Positions 1 through 9,377 are shown, numbered from the stretch's first letter. The stretch: 64,000 nt of DNA from Komarekiella atlantica HA4396-MV6 (GCA_019359395.1 JAHHHK010000001.1:1-64000), one strand, 5' to 3'. Numbers and translations: made by a program. Notes: a model not told the origin generated them from the letters alone.

Positions 1-320
1 CCGAAAAACTTTATGTTATTCCAAGTCAGAACAAATGCTGAGATACTCAATTAAATTGTTACTCCATTATTTGAAGTATCAAACTGTACCTGCATAAGTT
101 AATTCATCCCTTTATTCAGCAACGCCTAGTAGAGCATTGCAACGTCTCTACAGAATAGACCACAGTAGGGTTGGCATTGCAATGCCAACCCACAAGCTTT
201 GCACAGACAAATAAATTTTAATGCTTTGAATATCTCAGTACCTTGTATCTTGGGAGACATTAATAAGAATTTTTTCAGATACACCATACTTGATTTCCAT
301 TTTTGGAGACAATATCTAAT
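1..320. other. Intergenic region at the window start
   Basis: No gene is supported here. The stretch is AT-rich and holds a repeat half-site (gcattgcaacgtctctac, about 135-152) and a perfect 24-base palindrome at 168-191, both of interspersed cyanobacterial types. It lies downstream of the TPR/NTPase gene, so the palindrome could act as a transcript end, but no T-run follows. Confidence 0.6.
168..191. repeat. 24-base perfect palindrome
   Basis: The two halves, gggttggcattg and caatgccaaccc, form a perfect palindrome. It sits next to a half copy of the gagacgttgcaa-type repeat found again near 7579, 11121 and 15583. Confidence 0.7.
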
Positions 321-2627
321 TTACTCTTGCAGCAATGCCTGAAACCGTTCATCATCTCGAATACTGTCAAAATCAGAGTCTATTTTCACTCTTTCTCGGC
401 ATTCTTCAAGATTTAGATTGATAGCTTGTTGTAAATTAGAGATAGCTTGTTCAATATTCTCTTGTAATCCATAACAACAAGCCTTACCGTACCAAGCTTG
501 GTACAAGTCTGATTTAAATTCTATGGCTTTATCGTAAGAGGCGATCGCATCTTCAAATTTTCCTAAATTAGCCAGCGCATAGCCCCGATTATTCCAAGCT
601 TCATGCTTGTCTAGTTTAAATTCTATAGCTTTGTCGTAAGAGACGATCGCTTCTTCACCTTTTCCTAAATTAAATAGTATCTTGCCCCGGTTGTTCCAAG
701 CTTCGTGCAAGTTTGGTTTAAATTCTATAGCTTTATCATAAGAGGCGATCGCTTCTGAAAATCTTCCTAAATTAGATAGTGTATAGCCCCGATTGTACCA
801 AGCTTCGTGATGGTCTGGTTTCATTTCTAAAGCTATATTGTAAGAGGTGATCGCTTCTTCACTTCTTCCTAAATTAGCCAAGACAATACCTCGGTTGTAC
901 CAGAATACACAGTCGTCTGGTTTGAATTCTATAGCTTTGTCATAAGATGCGATCGCTTCTGATAATCTTCCTAAATTAGATAGCGTATAGCCTCGGTTGT
1001 TCCAAGCTTCGTGATAGTCTGGTTTGAATTCTATGGCTTTATCGTAAGAGGCGATCGCTTCTTCTTCTCTAAGTAAAATATCCAGCGTAATGCCCCGGTT
1101 GTACCAAGCTTCGTGGCAGTCTAGTTTGAATTCTATGGCTTTTTCATAAGCAGCAATGGCTTGTTCAAATCTTCCTAAATAAAATAACGCGTTGCCTTTT
1201 GAAAACCATATTGAATTAGATTCAGGTGAGATATATATAGCTTTATCAAAGCTAGCTAATGCTTCTTTGTAACGACCTAAGCAAGAAACTTCATTACCAA
1301 AACTAACCAGTGATTCCTGCATCTGTATGGGGTAACGTTTTGCTAGTTTTAGCAGTAACCGCGATAACCGTAATATGTGTTCTCCTGCTTCTACCTGCTT
1401 CCCCTTCGCCTCAACTTGTCCGTCACGGGGTTCTAAAATGCGTTCACTGTGAATCAAGAAGTTCGTCGCAATGCGAATCTGCCACCGATAGCGTAACTGC
1501 TGCTCAAAATTTCCACCTGCTAACATTTGTGCTGTCGCTTCCACAGTGAACCGCTGAAGTTTGATATCAAATTTTCCCAGCAAATCCACAGCATCATAAA
1601 TGTAGCGGCTTGTCGGATATTTCTGCACAGCTTTTTTATAGCGTTCTTCCCAAGTGTCTTTTAGGCTGTCTCGATAAGTTTTGAGGCTCAAAGGTTGTCG
1701 GTTATTTTTCAAGCTGCGGAGATTCTCGACCACATTTCTAAAGGTGCGGTCATTGCGCTTAGCTAATACAGAATAATCTTCAACCTTGGCGGAAATATTT
1801 GTGTTGGGGATAGTTTCACTGAACACCCCAATGATTGCGTCATCTTCCGGTTTCTCTAACTCGTAAACAGCAAAGCGATTCCACAACTGCGGGTATTTCT
1901 CCCATTGGAGTTTGTCCCAATGGGTTGGCTCCCCCTCAAAGTCTGAGATTCTCTCATTTTGCGCCGTAGCTATTACCCGAATTTCTGCCTTACCGCAAAA
2001 CTTCTCGTACTTCTCCAGCGCTTGCAGTAGTCGCTCTTGCAATGGCACTTTAAACTTTTCTACAGGACTTTTCTCTGCTTCTGGGGATATCTCCTCACGC
2101 CCGCGCTGCATCTTTTGGTTTAAATCATCTAGGAAAAATAGTAATTTCCGGTCTGCGCCAATCTCTGTTGGTAACTGCGCTGGAAAATCCAGCCATTCCC
2201 CCGGCTTGAGGAACAAAACTGTCCAGCCGTCTTGGTTGAGATGATTTGCCAATTCCGTTGCTTCTCGCGTTTTCCCCAACCCACTCTGCCCTAGAATCAA
2301 TACCCAGCGGGATTCTTCTAATTTCTGCTTTAATTCCCGACAGACATTGCGATTAGTCACCCGTATTTGGTAAGCAATATTTCTATCAGCCAAAGGATCG
2401 TTATCATCTCCGCCGAGAATCCGCTGCAATACATCTTGACTCTGAGGCTTGATTACCTGAAAGGGGAAAGTTGAAGGGGGAATGCTACGCTGGCGGTGTC
2501 GCCATTTCAACCACCACAAGAAAGCTGTAACTACAGGTATCATCGCAGGCAGACCACCGGAAATCAGGTTGTTAATGAAGTCCTTGTGGTCTTGATAGAA
2601 TTTCAGAATTGTCTGTAAATCCAACAC
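321..2627 (-). CDS. TPR-repeat protein with N-terminal membrane segment and P-loop NTPase domain
   Basis: The frame is open back to a TTG at 2771, but its first 48 codons are low-complexity (Pro/Cys-rich, from a ccctgcccc-type repeat). I therefore prefer the GTG at 2627, giving about 768 aa starting VLDLQTILKFYQ. With that start there is a membrane segment at about residues 28-42 (IPVVTAFLWWLKW), a Walker A motif at about 113-120 (GQSGLGKT), a Walker B-like LLFFLDDL near 163, and then about nine 34-residue TPR units (AIASYDKAIEFKPD type) from about 430 to the end. The TPR units are also near-exact 102-bp DNA repeats. The layout suggests a STAND-like membrane-tethered switch or scaffold with TPRs as the sensing or binding part. 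The ligand is unknown. The NTPase assignment rests on motifs only. Confidence 0.85.
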   Translation of the reverse strand: MLDLQTILKFYQDHKDFINNLISGGLPAMIPVVTAFLWWLKWRHRQRSIPPSTFPFQVIKPQSQDVLQRILGGDDNDPLADRNIAYQIRVTNRNVCRELKQKLEESRWVLILGQSGLGKTREATELANHLNQDGWTVLFLKPGEWLDFPAQLPTEIGADRKLLFFLDDLNQKMQRGREEISPEAEKSPVEKFKVPLQERLLQALEKYEKFCGKAEIRVIATAQNERISDFEGEPTHWDKLQWEKYPQLWNRFAVYELEKPEDDAIIGVFSETIPNTNISAKVEDYSVLAKRNDRTFRNVVENLRSLKNNRQPLSLKTYRDSLKDTWEERYKKAVQKYPTSRYIYDAVDLLGKFDIKLQRFTVEATAQMLAGGNFEQQLRYRWQIRIATNFLIHSERILEPRDGQVEAKGKQVEAGEHILRLSRLLLKLAKRYPIQMQESLVSFGNEVSCLGRYKEALASFDKAIYISPESNSIWFSKGNALFYLGRFEQAIAAYEKAIEFKLDCHEAWYNRGITLDILLREEEAIASYDKAIEFKPDYHEAWNNRGYTLSNLGRLSEAIASYDKAIEFKPDDCVFWYNRGIVLANLGRSEEAITSYNIALEMKPDHHEAWYNRGYTLSNLGRFSEAIASYDKAIEFKPNLHEAWNNRGKILFNLGKGEEAIVSYDKAIEFKLDKHEAWNNRGYALANLGKFEDAIASYDKAIEFKSDLYQAWYGKACCYGLQENIEQAISNLQQAINLNLEECRERVKIDSDFDSIRDDERFQALLQE

Positions 2628-2774
2628 TGGGTTGATTGATTGAGGGGATGAATACGCCGCAGGGCTTTTATGGATTATATCAATTGATACCTCAACGGCT
2701 TGTAAAGGTAGGGGAGTAGAGGGGCAGGGGGAGCAGGGAAGGCAGGGGGAAAGAAGAAAGTTTGTAGACAAGCC

Positions 2775-3042
2775 TTAGAACTCCGTTGACGAATCTTTGA
2801 TATTTGTAGACAAGTCTTTGATATTCGTGGACAAGCCTTAGAACTTTGTAGACAAGTCTTTGATATTCGTGGACGAGTTTTTGATATTCGTGGACGAGTC
2901 TTTGATATTCGTGAACGAGTTTTTGATATTCGTGGACGAATCTTTGATATTCGTGAACGAGTTTTTGATATTCGTGGACGAGTTTTTGATATTCGTGGAC
3001 GAATCTTTGATATTCGTGGACGAGTCTTTTATAGTCTCGTCT
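2775..3042. repeat. 21-bp tandem repeat array (about 12 units)
   Basis: The unit is tttgatattcgtggacgagt plus one base, with variants ending gaatc or gagtt and diverged copies at the 2775-2860 end. The period is a multiple of three and the unit lacks stops in several frames. Heptad-repeat open frames therefore appear on both strands (LVHEYQK on minus, IFVDEFL on plus). The array lies directly upstream of the TPR/NTPase gene. Confidence 0.9.
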
Positions 3043-3071
3043 TTCGTTCTCTGGAAGAAATTGAGAGTAGG

Positions 3072-3179
3072 ACTTACGCACTGAAGGCTGAAACCTAGAT
3101 CCCCCCTAGCCCCCCTTCAAAAGGGAGGAATTTATAAAGCCCCCTTTTTAAGGGGGCTGGGGGATCTGAGTGCGTAAGT
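3072..3179. repeat. MITE-like element with nested inverted repeats
   Basis: The outer arms are a perfect 11-bp inverted repeat (acttacgcact at 3072-3082, agtgcgtaagt at 3169-3179). Inside is a longer imperfect inverted repeat, gatcccccctagcccccctt against aagggggctgggggatc. It has no coding capacity. The same gatcccccct/ggggggatc inner theme recurs at 51863-52153. Confidence 0.85.
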
Positions 3180-3328
3180 TCTGAAGAGTTATGAAATTAG
3201 CGCATGGGCGGACTGCTGAACAGTTCTGAGTGTTGAATGGAAGCAAACAGGGTAATATTTTCCGTAATCGCTTATCCTTGAGCAGTATTTACTACTTCTT
3301 CCCTTATCCTTAACCTTTGCACAAGTGA

Positions 3329-4726
3329 ATGCTGCTAACGATCGCAACGACACACTCCCCAGCAACAGAGTTAGGCTATTTGTTGCATAAACACCCCGAC
3401 CGCTGTCAGTCTTTTTCTCTTTCTTTTGGACAGGCGCATGTCTTTTACCCGGAAGCTAACGCACAGCAATGTATGGTAGCGTTGCTGTTGGATGTTGACC
3501 CTGTGAAATTGGTGCGGGGACGCAGTGCTAGGCTGGAACAATATGTAAACGATCGCCCTTATGTTGCTTCTTCATTTTTAAGTGTAGCGATCGCTCAAGT
3601 ATTTAGCACAGCTTTAGGAGGTCGCTGCAAAGACCGTCCAGAACTGGTGCAAACTCCTATTCCTTTGACAGCAAAACTCTCTGTTTTACCCTGTCGTGGT
3701 GGTGAAAGTTTTTTGCGGGAACTGTTTGAGCCGTTGGGTTATAGCGTGAGTGCCCAAGGTCACACTTTAAATGAGGAATTCCCTGAATGGGGGCAGAGCC
3801 AATACTTTACTGTCAAACTTCAGCACACTTTGCCCTTAAGCGATTTGTTAAGTCACCTCTACGTTTTAATTCCAGTATTGGATGACGATAAACATTACTG
3901 GGTAGGCGATGAGGAAATCGAAAAGTTACTGCGTCATGGCGAAGGTTGGTTAACTACACATCCAGCGCGAGAACAAATTACCAAGCGTTACCTAAAACGA
4001 CAGCATCGCTTAACTCGTCTGGCTTTAGCCCAATTAGCAGAAGAAGATAATCTTGACCCTGATAGTACTGAGGAAAGCCACGCTGAGGAAGAAGCAGCAG
4101 TAGAAAAGCCCATTAGTTTGAATCAGCAGCGGATGAATGCGGTAATTGCTGCTTTGAAGCAAAACGGTGCAAAGCGGGTGATTGATTTAGGTTGCGGTCA
4201 AGGCACTTTACTGAAAAACCTGCTTAAAGACGGCTCTTTTGAGCAGATTACAGGTATTGATGTTTCTTTTAGGGCGTTAGAAGTTGCTAAAGAAAGATTA
4301 GACCGCTTGCGTCTTTCCCGTAACCAGTGGGAACGTCTGCAATTATTACAAGGCGCACTCACTTATCAAGATAAACGCCTTAGTGGCTATGATGCTGCTA
4401 CGGTGATTGAGGTAATAGAGCATCTCGATTTGCCGCGTCTAGGGGCATTTGAGCGGGTTTTGTTTGAGTTTGCTCAACCCAAAACGGTGGTGGTGACAAC
4501 GCCCAATATTGAGTACAACATCAAATTTGAGAACCTCCCCGCTGGAAAACTGCGACACAAAGACCATCGCTTTGAATGGACGCGTGCAGAGTTTCAAAAC
4601 TGGGCAAATCGGGTAGCAGAAAGCTTTGGCTACATTGTGCAATTTCAACCTGTAGGGACGGAAGACTTAGAAGTAGGTTCACCGACACAGATGGCAGTGT
4701 TTAGCCGTAATATCATGTCCGGTTAA
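3329..4726 (+). CDS. hen1: 3'-terminal RNA ribose 2'-O-methyltransferase Hen1
   Basis: Bacterial Hen1 methylates the terminal ribose 2'-OH at RNA ends being repaired by its partner Pnkp. The 465-aa protein has the Hen1-specific N-terminal domain (about residues 1-240, starting MLLTIATTHSPATELGYLLH). A charged linker of about 30 residues follows, then a SAM-dependent methyltransferase domain with motif I VIDLGCGQGT. The metal-binding signature of the Hen1 family is visible as EVIEHLD, with a later His-rich GKLRHKDHRFEW. The gene for the partner kinase-phosphatase-ligase follows on the same strand after about 210 bp, which contains repeats. Length and domain order are normal for bacterial Hen1. 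Confidence 0.95.
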   Translation: MLLTIATTHSPATELGYLLHKHPDRCQSFSLSFGQAHVFYPEANAQQCMVALLLDVDPVKLVRGRSARLEQYVNDRPYVASSFLSVAIAQVFSTALGGRCKDRPELVQTPIPLTAKLSVLPCRGGESFLRELFEPLGYSVSAQGHTLNEEFPEWGQSQYFTVKLQHTLPLSDLLSHLYVLIPVLDDDKHYWVGDEEIEKLLRHGEGWLTTHPAREQITKRYLKRQHRLTRLALAQLAEEDNLDPDSTEESHAEEEAAVEKPISLNQQRMNAVIAALKQNGAKRVIDLGCGQGTLLKNLLKDGSFEQITGIDVSFRALEVAKERLDRLRLSRNQWERLQLLQGALTYQDKRLSGYDAATVIEVIEHLDLPRLGAFERVLFEFAQPKTVVVTTPNIEYNIKFENLPAGKLRHKDHRFEWTRAEFQNWANRVAESFGYIVQFQPVGTEDLEVGSPTQMAVFSRNIMSG

Positions 4727-4750
4727 TCAAGCTGAATAAAAATGTTCGTT

Positions 4751-4800
4751 TGTAGTTAGGACTTTAGTCCTAACTTTGGGGACTGAAGTCCTCACTACAA
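4751..4800. repeat. Interspersed hairpin repeat (ggactttagtcc type)
   Basis: The sequence tgtagttaggactttagtcc followed by ggactgaagtcctcactaca forms an imperfect hairpin between hen1 and pnkp. A related copy occurs at 37240-37300. These are short dispersed repeats, probably untranslated. Confidence 0.7.
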
Positions 4801-4850
4801 GCAGCTTATTATCAATGATTTGGCGAACATCATAATAATTCGTAATTTCA

Positions 4851-4934
4851 TCCTTTGTGTTCTTCTCTACGTTCGTGCAGCGTGTCGCAGACAGACGCTC
4901 CGCAAATGCGCTCTTAGCGGTTAGTTAAAAAAAT
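4851..4934. repeat. Copy of the tctctgcggtt element, interrupted by another palindromic repeat
   Basis: The fragment cctttgtgttctt and the end ttagcggttagttaaaaaaatt match the arm of the GxxExxY-associated element at 47121-47160 (tctgcggttcgttaaaaaaa). Between them is a GC-rich stretch (cgttcgtgcagcgtgtcgca and following) typical of the palindromic repeats also seen near 26640 and 52000. The element ends two bases before the pnkp start codon. Confidence 0.5.
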
Positions 4935-4935
4935 T

Positions 4936-7530
4936 ATGAAAATCACTATTCCCGAACTTTCCCTAATTATCCTCATCGGTGCTTCTGGTTCCGGTAAATC
5001 AACCTTTGCCCGTAAACACTTTCAACCCTTTGAAGTCTTATCCTCAGACTTTTGTCGCGGCTTAGTTTCCAATAACGAAAATAGCCAGTCTGCTACCAAA
5101 GACGCCTTTGAGGTGCTGCACTTCATTACTGCCAAACGTCTGGCAGCAGCTAAACTGACTGTAATTGATGCTACCAACGTGCAGATGGAAGACCGTAAAA
5201 TTCTGCTGCAAATGGCACGACAATATCATTGCTTTGCGATCGCGATCGTCCTTGACCTACCAGAAGAATTATGCCATGAACGCAACCAACAAAGGAGCGA
5301 TCGCTCCTTTGGCCCCCACGTGGTACGGCGTCATCGCCAAATGTTGTGGCGTTCTCTGCGTGGTTTGGAAAAAGAAGGTTTCCGCTATGTCTACACTCTC
5401 AACTCTCTAGCAGAAGTTGAAGCCGTTGAAATCGAACGCCAACCCCTCTGGAATAACCTCAAACACGAACACGGCCCCTTTGACATCATCGGTGACATTC
5501 ACGGCTGTTGTGATGAACTTGAAACATTACTCCAACAATTAGGCTATGAGAAAGGCAGGGGGGAAGAATCTACTCTCTCATCTTCACTCTGGGACACTCC
5601 CACTTACCACCATCCCCAAGGACGCAAAGTTGTTTTTCTGGGCGATTTGGTAGACCGTGGCCCGCGTATCTTAGATACAGTTAAACTGGTGCGAAACATG
5701 GTTACTGCTGGTACGGCTCTCTGCGTTCCTGGTAATCATGAAAACAAGCTGTTGCGGAAACTACGAGGTAAAAATGTCCGAGTCAATCATGGGTTGGAGC
5801 AAACCCTAACTGAGATTGAGGCGTTACCCGATGAAGTGCGTGAACCCTTCACCAAAGAACTGCAAAAATTTCTGGATTCCTTAATCAGTCACTACCTCCT
5901 AGATGATGGGCGGTTAGTGGTGGCTCACGCGGGGATGAAACAGGAAATGCAAGGACGCGGTTCTGGTGCGGTGCGCGAGTTTGCCTTGTATGGCGAATCC
6001 ACTGGCGAAATTGATGAGTTTGGCTTACCCGTCCGCTATAACTGGGCGGGAGAATATCGAGGTGAGGCGATGGTGGTTTACGGACATACGCCAGTACCAG
6101 AAGCAGAATGGCTAAATAACACTATTGATATTGATACAGGCTGCGTTTTTGGTGGCAAACTCACCGCCCTCCGCTATCCAGAAAAGGAATTAGTGAGCGT
6201 ACCCGCTGCTCAGACCTACTGTGAACCTGTGAAACCTCTGTACGGGCACGGCACTGCCATGCCCCAACGCACATCTCAGCAAGAACTTGATGATGTTCTG
6301 CACATTGAAGACGTATTGGGTAAGCGCCTGATCAACACGCGACTTAAGCCCAACATTACCATTCGGGAAGAAAATGCGATCGCAGCTTTAGAGGTGATGA
6401 GCCGTTTTGCTGCTAATCCCAAATGGCTAATTTATCTACCTCCCACCATGTCCCCTGTGGAAACATCCTCAACACTGGGATATTTGGAACACCCAGCACA
6501 AGCTTTTGCCTACTACCAACAGGAAATTACTGAAGTAGTTTGCGAAGAAAAACACATGGGTTCACGGGCGGTGGTGGTTATTTGCCGGGATTTAGTCGCT
6601 GCCAAGAAACGTTTTGGTGTGGTAGATGAAGGTATCGGCATCTGCTACACCCGCACAGGAAGGCGTTTCTTTGATAATCCAGCATTGGAGACGGAACTAT
6701 TGACGCGGGTGAATGCTGCCCTTAGCCAAAGCGGCTTTTGGGAAGAATTTAATACAGACTGGGTGTGTTTAGACTGTGAATTGATGCCTTGGTCAGCTAA
6801 AGCACAGGGACTACTGCAAGAACAGTATGCACCTGTGGGAGTAGCGTCCCGCCTTGCTCTTAATGATGCTGTTAGCTTATTGCAACAAGCAAGCGATCGC
6901 AACGTTGAAGTTAGTACTCAACTCAGTCACTACCAGCAACGTGCAGAGATGGCGCATCAGTACATCACCGCCTACCGCCGCTACTGTTGGTCTGTCACTG
7001 ATATTTCTGGTCTAAAGCTCGCACCCTTCCACATTCTGGCAACAGAGGGAGCAGCCCACATCGACAAAGACCATCGCTGGCACATGGAGCAAATTGCCAA
7101 AATCTGCCAATCAGACCCCGCCTTGCTCCTAGCGACTGCCTATAAAGTGATAGATTTGACTGACCCCAGCAGCCAGGCGGAGGGTATTCATTGGTGGGAA
7201 GAACTTACTGCTGCGGGTGGTGAAGGTATGGTTGTCAAGCCCATGCAATTCATTGTCCAAGGTAGTCGCGGCGTTGTGCAGCCTGCGGTGAAGTGTCGCG
7301 GACGAGAATATCTGCGGATTATCTACGGTGTGGAATACTCAGCGCCGGAAAATCTGCAACGTCTGCGCCAGCGTGGATTATCTCTCAAGCGTTCTCTGGC
7401 GATGCGAGAATTTGCTCTAGGTGTTGAAGCTTTGGAGCGATTTGTCTCTCATACTCCGCTGCGCCGTGTTCATGAATGTGTTTTCGGGATTTTGGCGCTA
7501 GAGAGCGAACCTGTTGATCCGCGACTATAG
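4936..7530 (+). CDS. pnkp: Polynucleotide kinase-phosphatase-ligase Pnkp (RNA repair)
   Basis: This 864-aa protein has the three modules of bacterial Pnkp in order. The 5'-kinase has its P-loop GASGSGKS at residues 15-22. The metallophosphatase (2',3'-phosphatase) has GDIHG at 186-190, then VFLGDLVDRGP, GNHEN and AHAGM. The C-terminal ligase or adenylyltransferase domain carries the nucleophile motif EKHMG with Lys539. Pnkp heals both ends of a broken RNA and with Hen1 seals and methylates the junction. The upstream same-strand hen1 supports the system. Nothing appears to be missing, and the length matches the family. Confidence 0.96.
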   Translation: MKITIPELSLIILIGASGSGKSTFARKHFQPFEVLSSDFCRGLVSNNENSQSATKDAFEVLHFITAKRLAAAKLTVIDATNVQMEDRKILLQMARQYHCFAIAIVLDLPEELCHERNQQRSDRSFGPHVVRRHRQMLWRSLRGLEKEGFRYVYTLNSLAEVEAVEIERQPLWNNLKHEHGPFDIIGDIHGCCDELETLLQQLGYEKGRGEESTLSSSLWDTPTYHHPQGRKVVFLGDLVDRGPRILDTVKLVRNMVTAGTALCVPGNHENKLLRKLRGKNVRVNHGLEQTLTEIEALPDEVREPFTKELQKFLDSLISHYLLDDGRLVVAHAGMKQEMQGRGSGAVREFALYGESTGEIDEFGLPVRYNWAGEYRGEAMVVYGHTPVPEAEWLNNTIDIDTGCVFGGKLTALRYPEKELVSVPAAQTYCEPVKPLYGHGTAMPQRTSQQELDDVLHIEDVLGKRLINTRLKPNITIREENAIAALEVMSRFAANPKWLIYLPPTMSPVETSSTLGYLEHPAQAFAYYQQEITEVVCEEKHMGSRAVVVICRDLVAAKKRFGVVDEGIGICYTRTGRRFFDNPALETELLTRVNAALSQSGFWEEFNTDWVCLDCELMPWSAKAQGLLQEQYAPVGVASRLALNDAVSLLQQASDRNVEVSTQLSHYQQRAEMAHQYITAYRRYCWSVTDISGLKLAPFHILATEGAAHIDKDHRWHMEQIAKICQSDPALLLATAYKVIDLTDPSSQAEGIHWWEELTAAGGEGMVVKPMQFIVQGSRGVVQPAVKCRGREYLRIIYGVEYSAPENLQRLRQRGLSLKRSLAMREFALGVEALERFVSHTPLRRVHECVFGILALESEPVDPRL

Positions 7531-7578
7531 CACAACACAGTTTAGTTAAAGATTGTTTGTACAAATTTCATGCGTGTA

Positions 7579-7601
7579 GAGACGTTGCAATGCAACGTCT
7601 C
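7579..7601. repeat. Palindromic repeat gagacgttgca/tgcaacgtctc
   Basis: Perfect 11-bp arms around one central base, lying between the convergent ends of pnkp and the 2-hydroxyacid dehydrogenase gene. The same family occurs at 11121-11149, and half-sites occur near 135 and 15583. It may serve as a bidirectional transcript end. Confidence 0.75.
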
Positions 7602-7620
7602 GGAGCGAGGTTATTGACTA

Positions 7621-8592
7621 TTAATAAACTTCAGGGTTGACGCAATCAGGCAAACGATCGCCTGTAAGTCCAGCTATTAAGTTAGCAATCGCGATTGCTG
7701 CCATTTTTGAGCGTGTTTGGCGGCTGGCGCTACCAATATGAGGCGTGATAATCAGATTATCTAAAGTCAGCAATGGGCTATCAGTGGGAATTGGTTCTGG
7801 TTCTGTGACATCCACAGCAGCAGCGGCAATTTGTCCACTTGATAGTGCGCGATACAGGGAATCTGGATTTATTACAGATCCCCGCGCCGTATTTATTAGG
7901 ATAGCGGACGGCTTCATGATCTGAAATTGGCGATCGCTAAAAAGATGATTGGTATCCTCAGCAGATGGAGTATGCAGGGTAACAAAGTCTGATTCTTGCA
8001 GTAAGTATTCTAACGTAGCAAACTCCACACCAAGGGATTGTTCTAATTCGGGGTTGCATTGATGTTTACTTGTGTACAAAATTTTCATCTCAAACCCTTT
8101 AGCACGACGAGCAACCGCTTGACCAATCCGCCCAAAACCAACAATACCCAAAGTAGCACCTGTGACATTCGGCCCTAACAACAAATCTGGCTCCCAAGTC
8201 TGCCACAAACCTGCACGCGTAAACCGATCCGCCTCTACTACTCGCCGTGCTGCTGCCATCAATAGCGCCCAAGTAAAATCTGCGGTAGCATCTGTTAATA
8301 CACCGGGCGTATGACCAACTGGAATCTGTCGTGCAGTAGCGGCAGCGATATCGATGTTATCGTAACCAACCGCCATTTGACTGATGACTTTGAAAGTTCC
8401 CAATTCTATCAGTTGCCGATCAATTCGGTCAGTCAGCAGACACAGTAACCCATCTATTTCCTTGACCTTTTCTAATAAAACTTCATAAGGAGGCGGCTGG
8501 CGTTCTGTCCAGACTTCGACCCAAGCGTGCGATCGCAGTTGCTCTAATTCTACAGGAAGGCGACGAGTGATGAATACTTTAGCTTGAGACAT
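7621..8592 (-). CDS. D-isomer-specific 2-hydroxyacid dehydrogenase (glyoxylate/hydroxypyruvate reductase type)
   Basis: The protein has 323 aa. It shows the Rossmann NAD(P)-binding motif LGIVGFGRIGQAVARR in mid-protein and the family's catalytic signatures: NTARGSVIN with the substrate-binding Arg, EPEPIP with the Glu, and TPHIGSAS with the His. The N-terminal region fits the substrate-binding half. Close relatives reduce glyoxylate or hydroxypyruvate, and a photorespiratory role is plausible in a cyanobacterium. The exact substrate cannot be read from sequence. It is followed 14 bp away by the upstream ZIP gene on the same strand, so the two may be co-transcribed. Confidence 0.9.
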   Translation of the reverse strand: MSQAKVFITRRLPVELEQLRSHAWVEVWTERQPPPYEVLLEKVKEIDGLLCLLTDRIDRQLIELGTFKVISQMAVGYDNIDIAAATARQIPVGHTPGVLTDATADFTWALLMAAARRVVEADRFTRAGLWQTWEPDLLLGPNVTGATLGIVGFGRIGQAVARRAKGFEMKILYTSKHQCNPELEQSLGVEFATLEYLLQESDFVTLHTPSAEDTNHLFSDRQFQIMKPSAILINTARGSVINPDSLYRALSSGQIAAAAVDVTEPEPIPTDSPLLTLDNLIITPHIGSASRQTRSKMAAIAIANLIAGLTGDRLPDCVNPEVY

Positions 8593-8606
8593 GGTTAATA
8601 AACGCG

Positions 8607-9377
8607 TTACCCTAAAGCAATATCTAAAAACATCATGACTACAAAGCCCAACATTACACCAATAGTTCCTTCTTTCTCTAAGCCTTTGCGATGAGATTCG
8701 GGGATGATTTCATCACTAATCACAAATAACATTGCTCCCGCTGCAAACGCCATCGCCCAAGGTAAGACAAAATTAGCAACACTCACCACACCTACACCAA
8801 TCAAGCCGCCAATTGGTTCAACTAAACCTGTAAGCAGAGATATCCACACTGCATAACCTGGTGAATATTTCTCTGATACTAAAGATAATGCCACTACTAA
8901 ACCTTCTGGGATGTTTTGTAAACCAATTCCCAAAGCTACAGGTATACCATCGCTGATGTTGTTAGCAAAATTAACTCCTACAGCCAAACCTTCTGGGAAG
9001 TTGTGAATAGTAATTGCAGCAATAAATAGCCAAATTCGCTGGAGGTTATTACGGCGAACATTTTCTTGTCCTTTAAAAAAATGTTCGTGAGGTAAAAACC
9101 GATGCGCCAGTTGCAAAAAAACTCCGCCTAGCAGCATCCCCGCAACAATAATTAAAGCTGCACTAGCTTGGGATTGACCTTGAGCTGTTGCTGCTTCTTT
9201 TGCTGGCACAATTAACGAAAATGATGTTGCTGCTAACATCACTCCTCCACCAAACCCCAGCATGATTCCCTGCACTCGCTGTGTGAGATTTATTGGTAAT
9301 AAAACTGGCAAGGCACCGATGACTGTGGCAAGTCCTGCACCTAAACTAGCGATCGCACCGATTACAAGGCTTTCCAT
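8607..9377 (-). CDS. ZIP family divalent metal transporter
   Basis: This 256-aa membrane protein has about eight hydrophobic segments. It carries the two metal-site helices of the ZIP family, HNFPEGLAVGVNFANN and LQNIPEGLVVALSLV. ZIP proteins import Zn2+, Fe2+ or Mn2+ across the inner membrane. The His-rich loop before helix IV is short (HEHFFKG). The gene lies just upstream of the 2-hydroxyacid dehydrogenase on the same strand. The metal specificity is unknown. Confidence 0.9.
   Translation of the reverse strand: MESLVIGAIASLGAGLATVIGALPVLLPINLTQRVQGIMLGFGGGVMLAATSFSLIVPAKEAATAQGQSQASAALIIVAGMLLGGVFLQLAHRFLPHEHFFKGQENVRRNNLQRIWLFIAAITIHNFPEGLAVGVNFANNISDGIPVALGIGLQNIPEGLVVALSLVSEKYSPGYAVWISLLTGLVEPIGGLIGVGVVSVANFVLPWAMAFAAGAMLFVISDEIIPESHRKGLEKEGTIGVMLGFVVMMFLDIALG

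Noticed and set aside
2628-2771. N-terminal extension of the TPR/NTPase gene to a TTG
   Set aside because: The added 48 codons are low-complexity Pro/Cys sequence from a ccctgcccc repeat. The GTG at 2627 is a better start.
2775-3042. CRISPR array at the 21-bp repeat
   Set aside because: The units are contiguous without unique spacers, and no cas genes are near.
2692-3081. 129-codon minus-strand heptad-repeat frame (LVHEYQ units) and its 74-codon plus-strand counterpart
   Set aside because: Both arise from the 21-bp tandem repeat; the minus frame starts with a GTG inside a MITE-like element and has no ribosome binding site. Treated as a repeat, though translation is not excluded.
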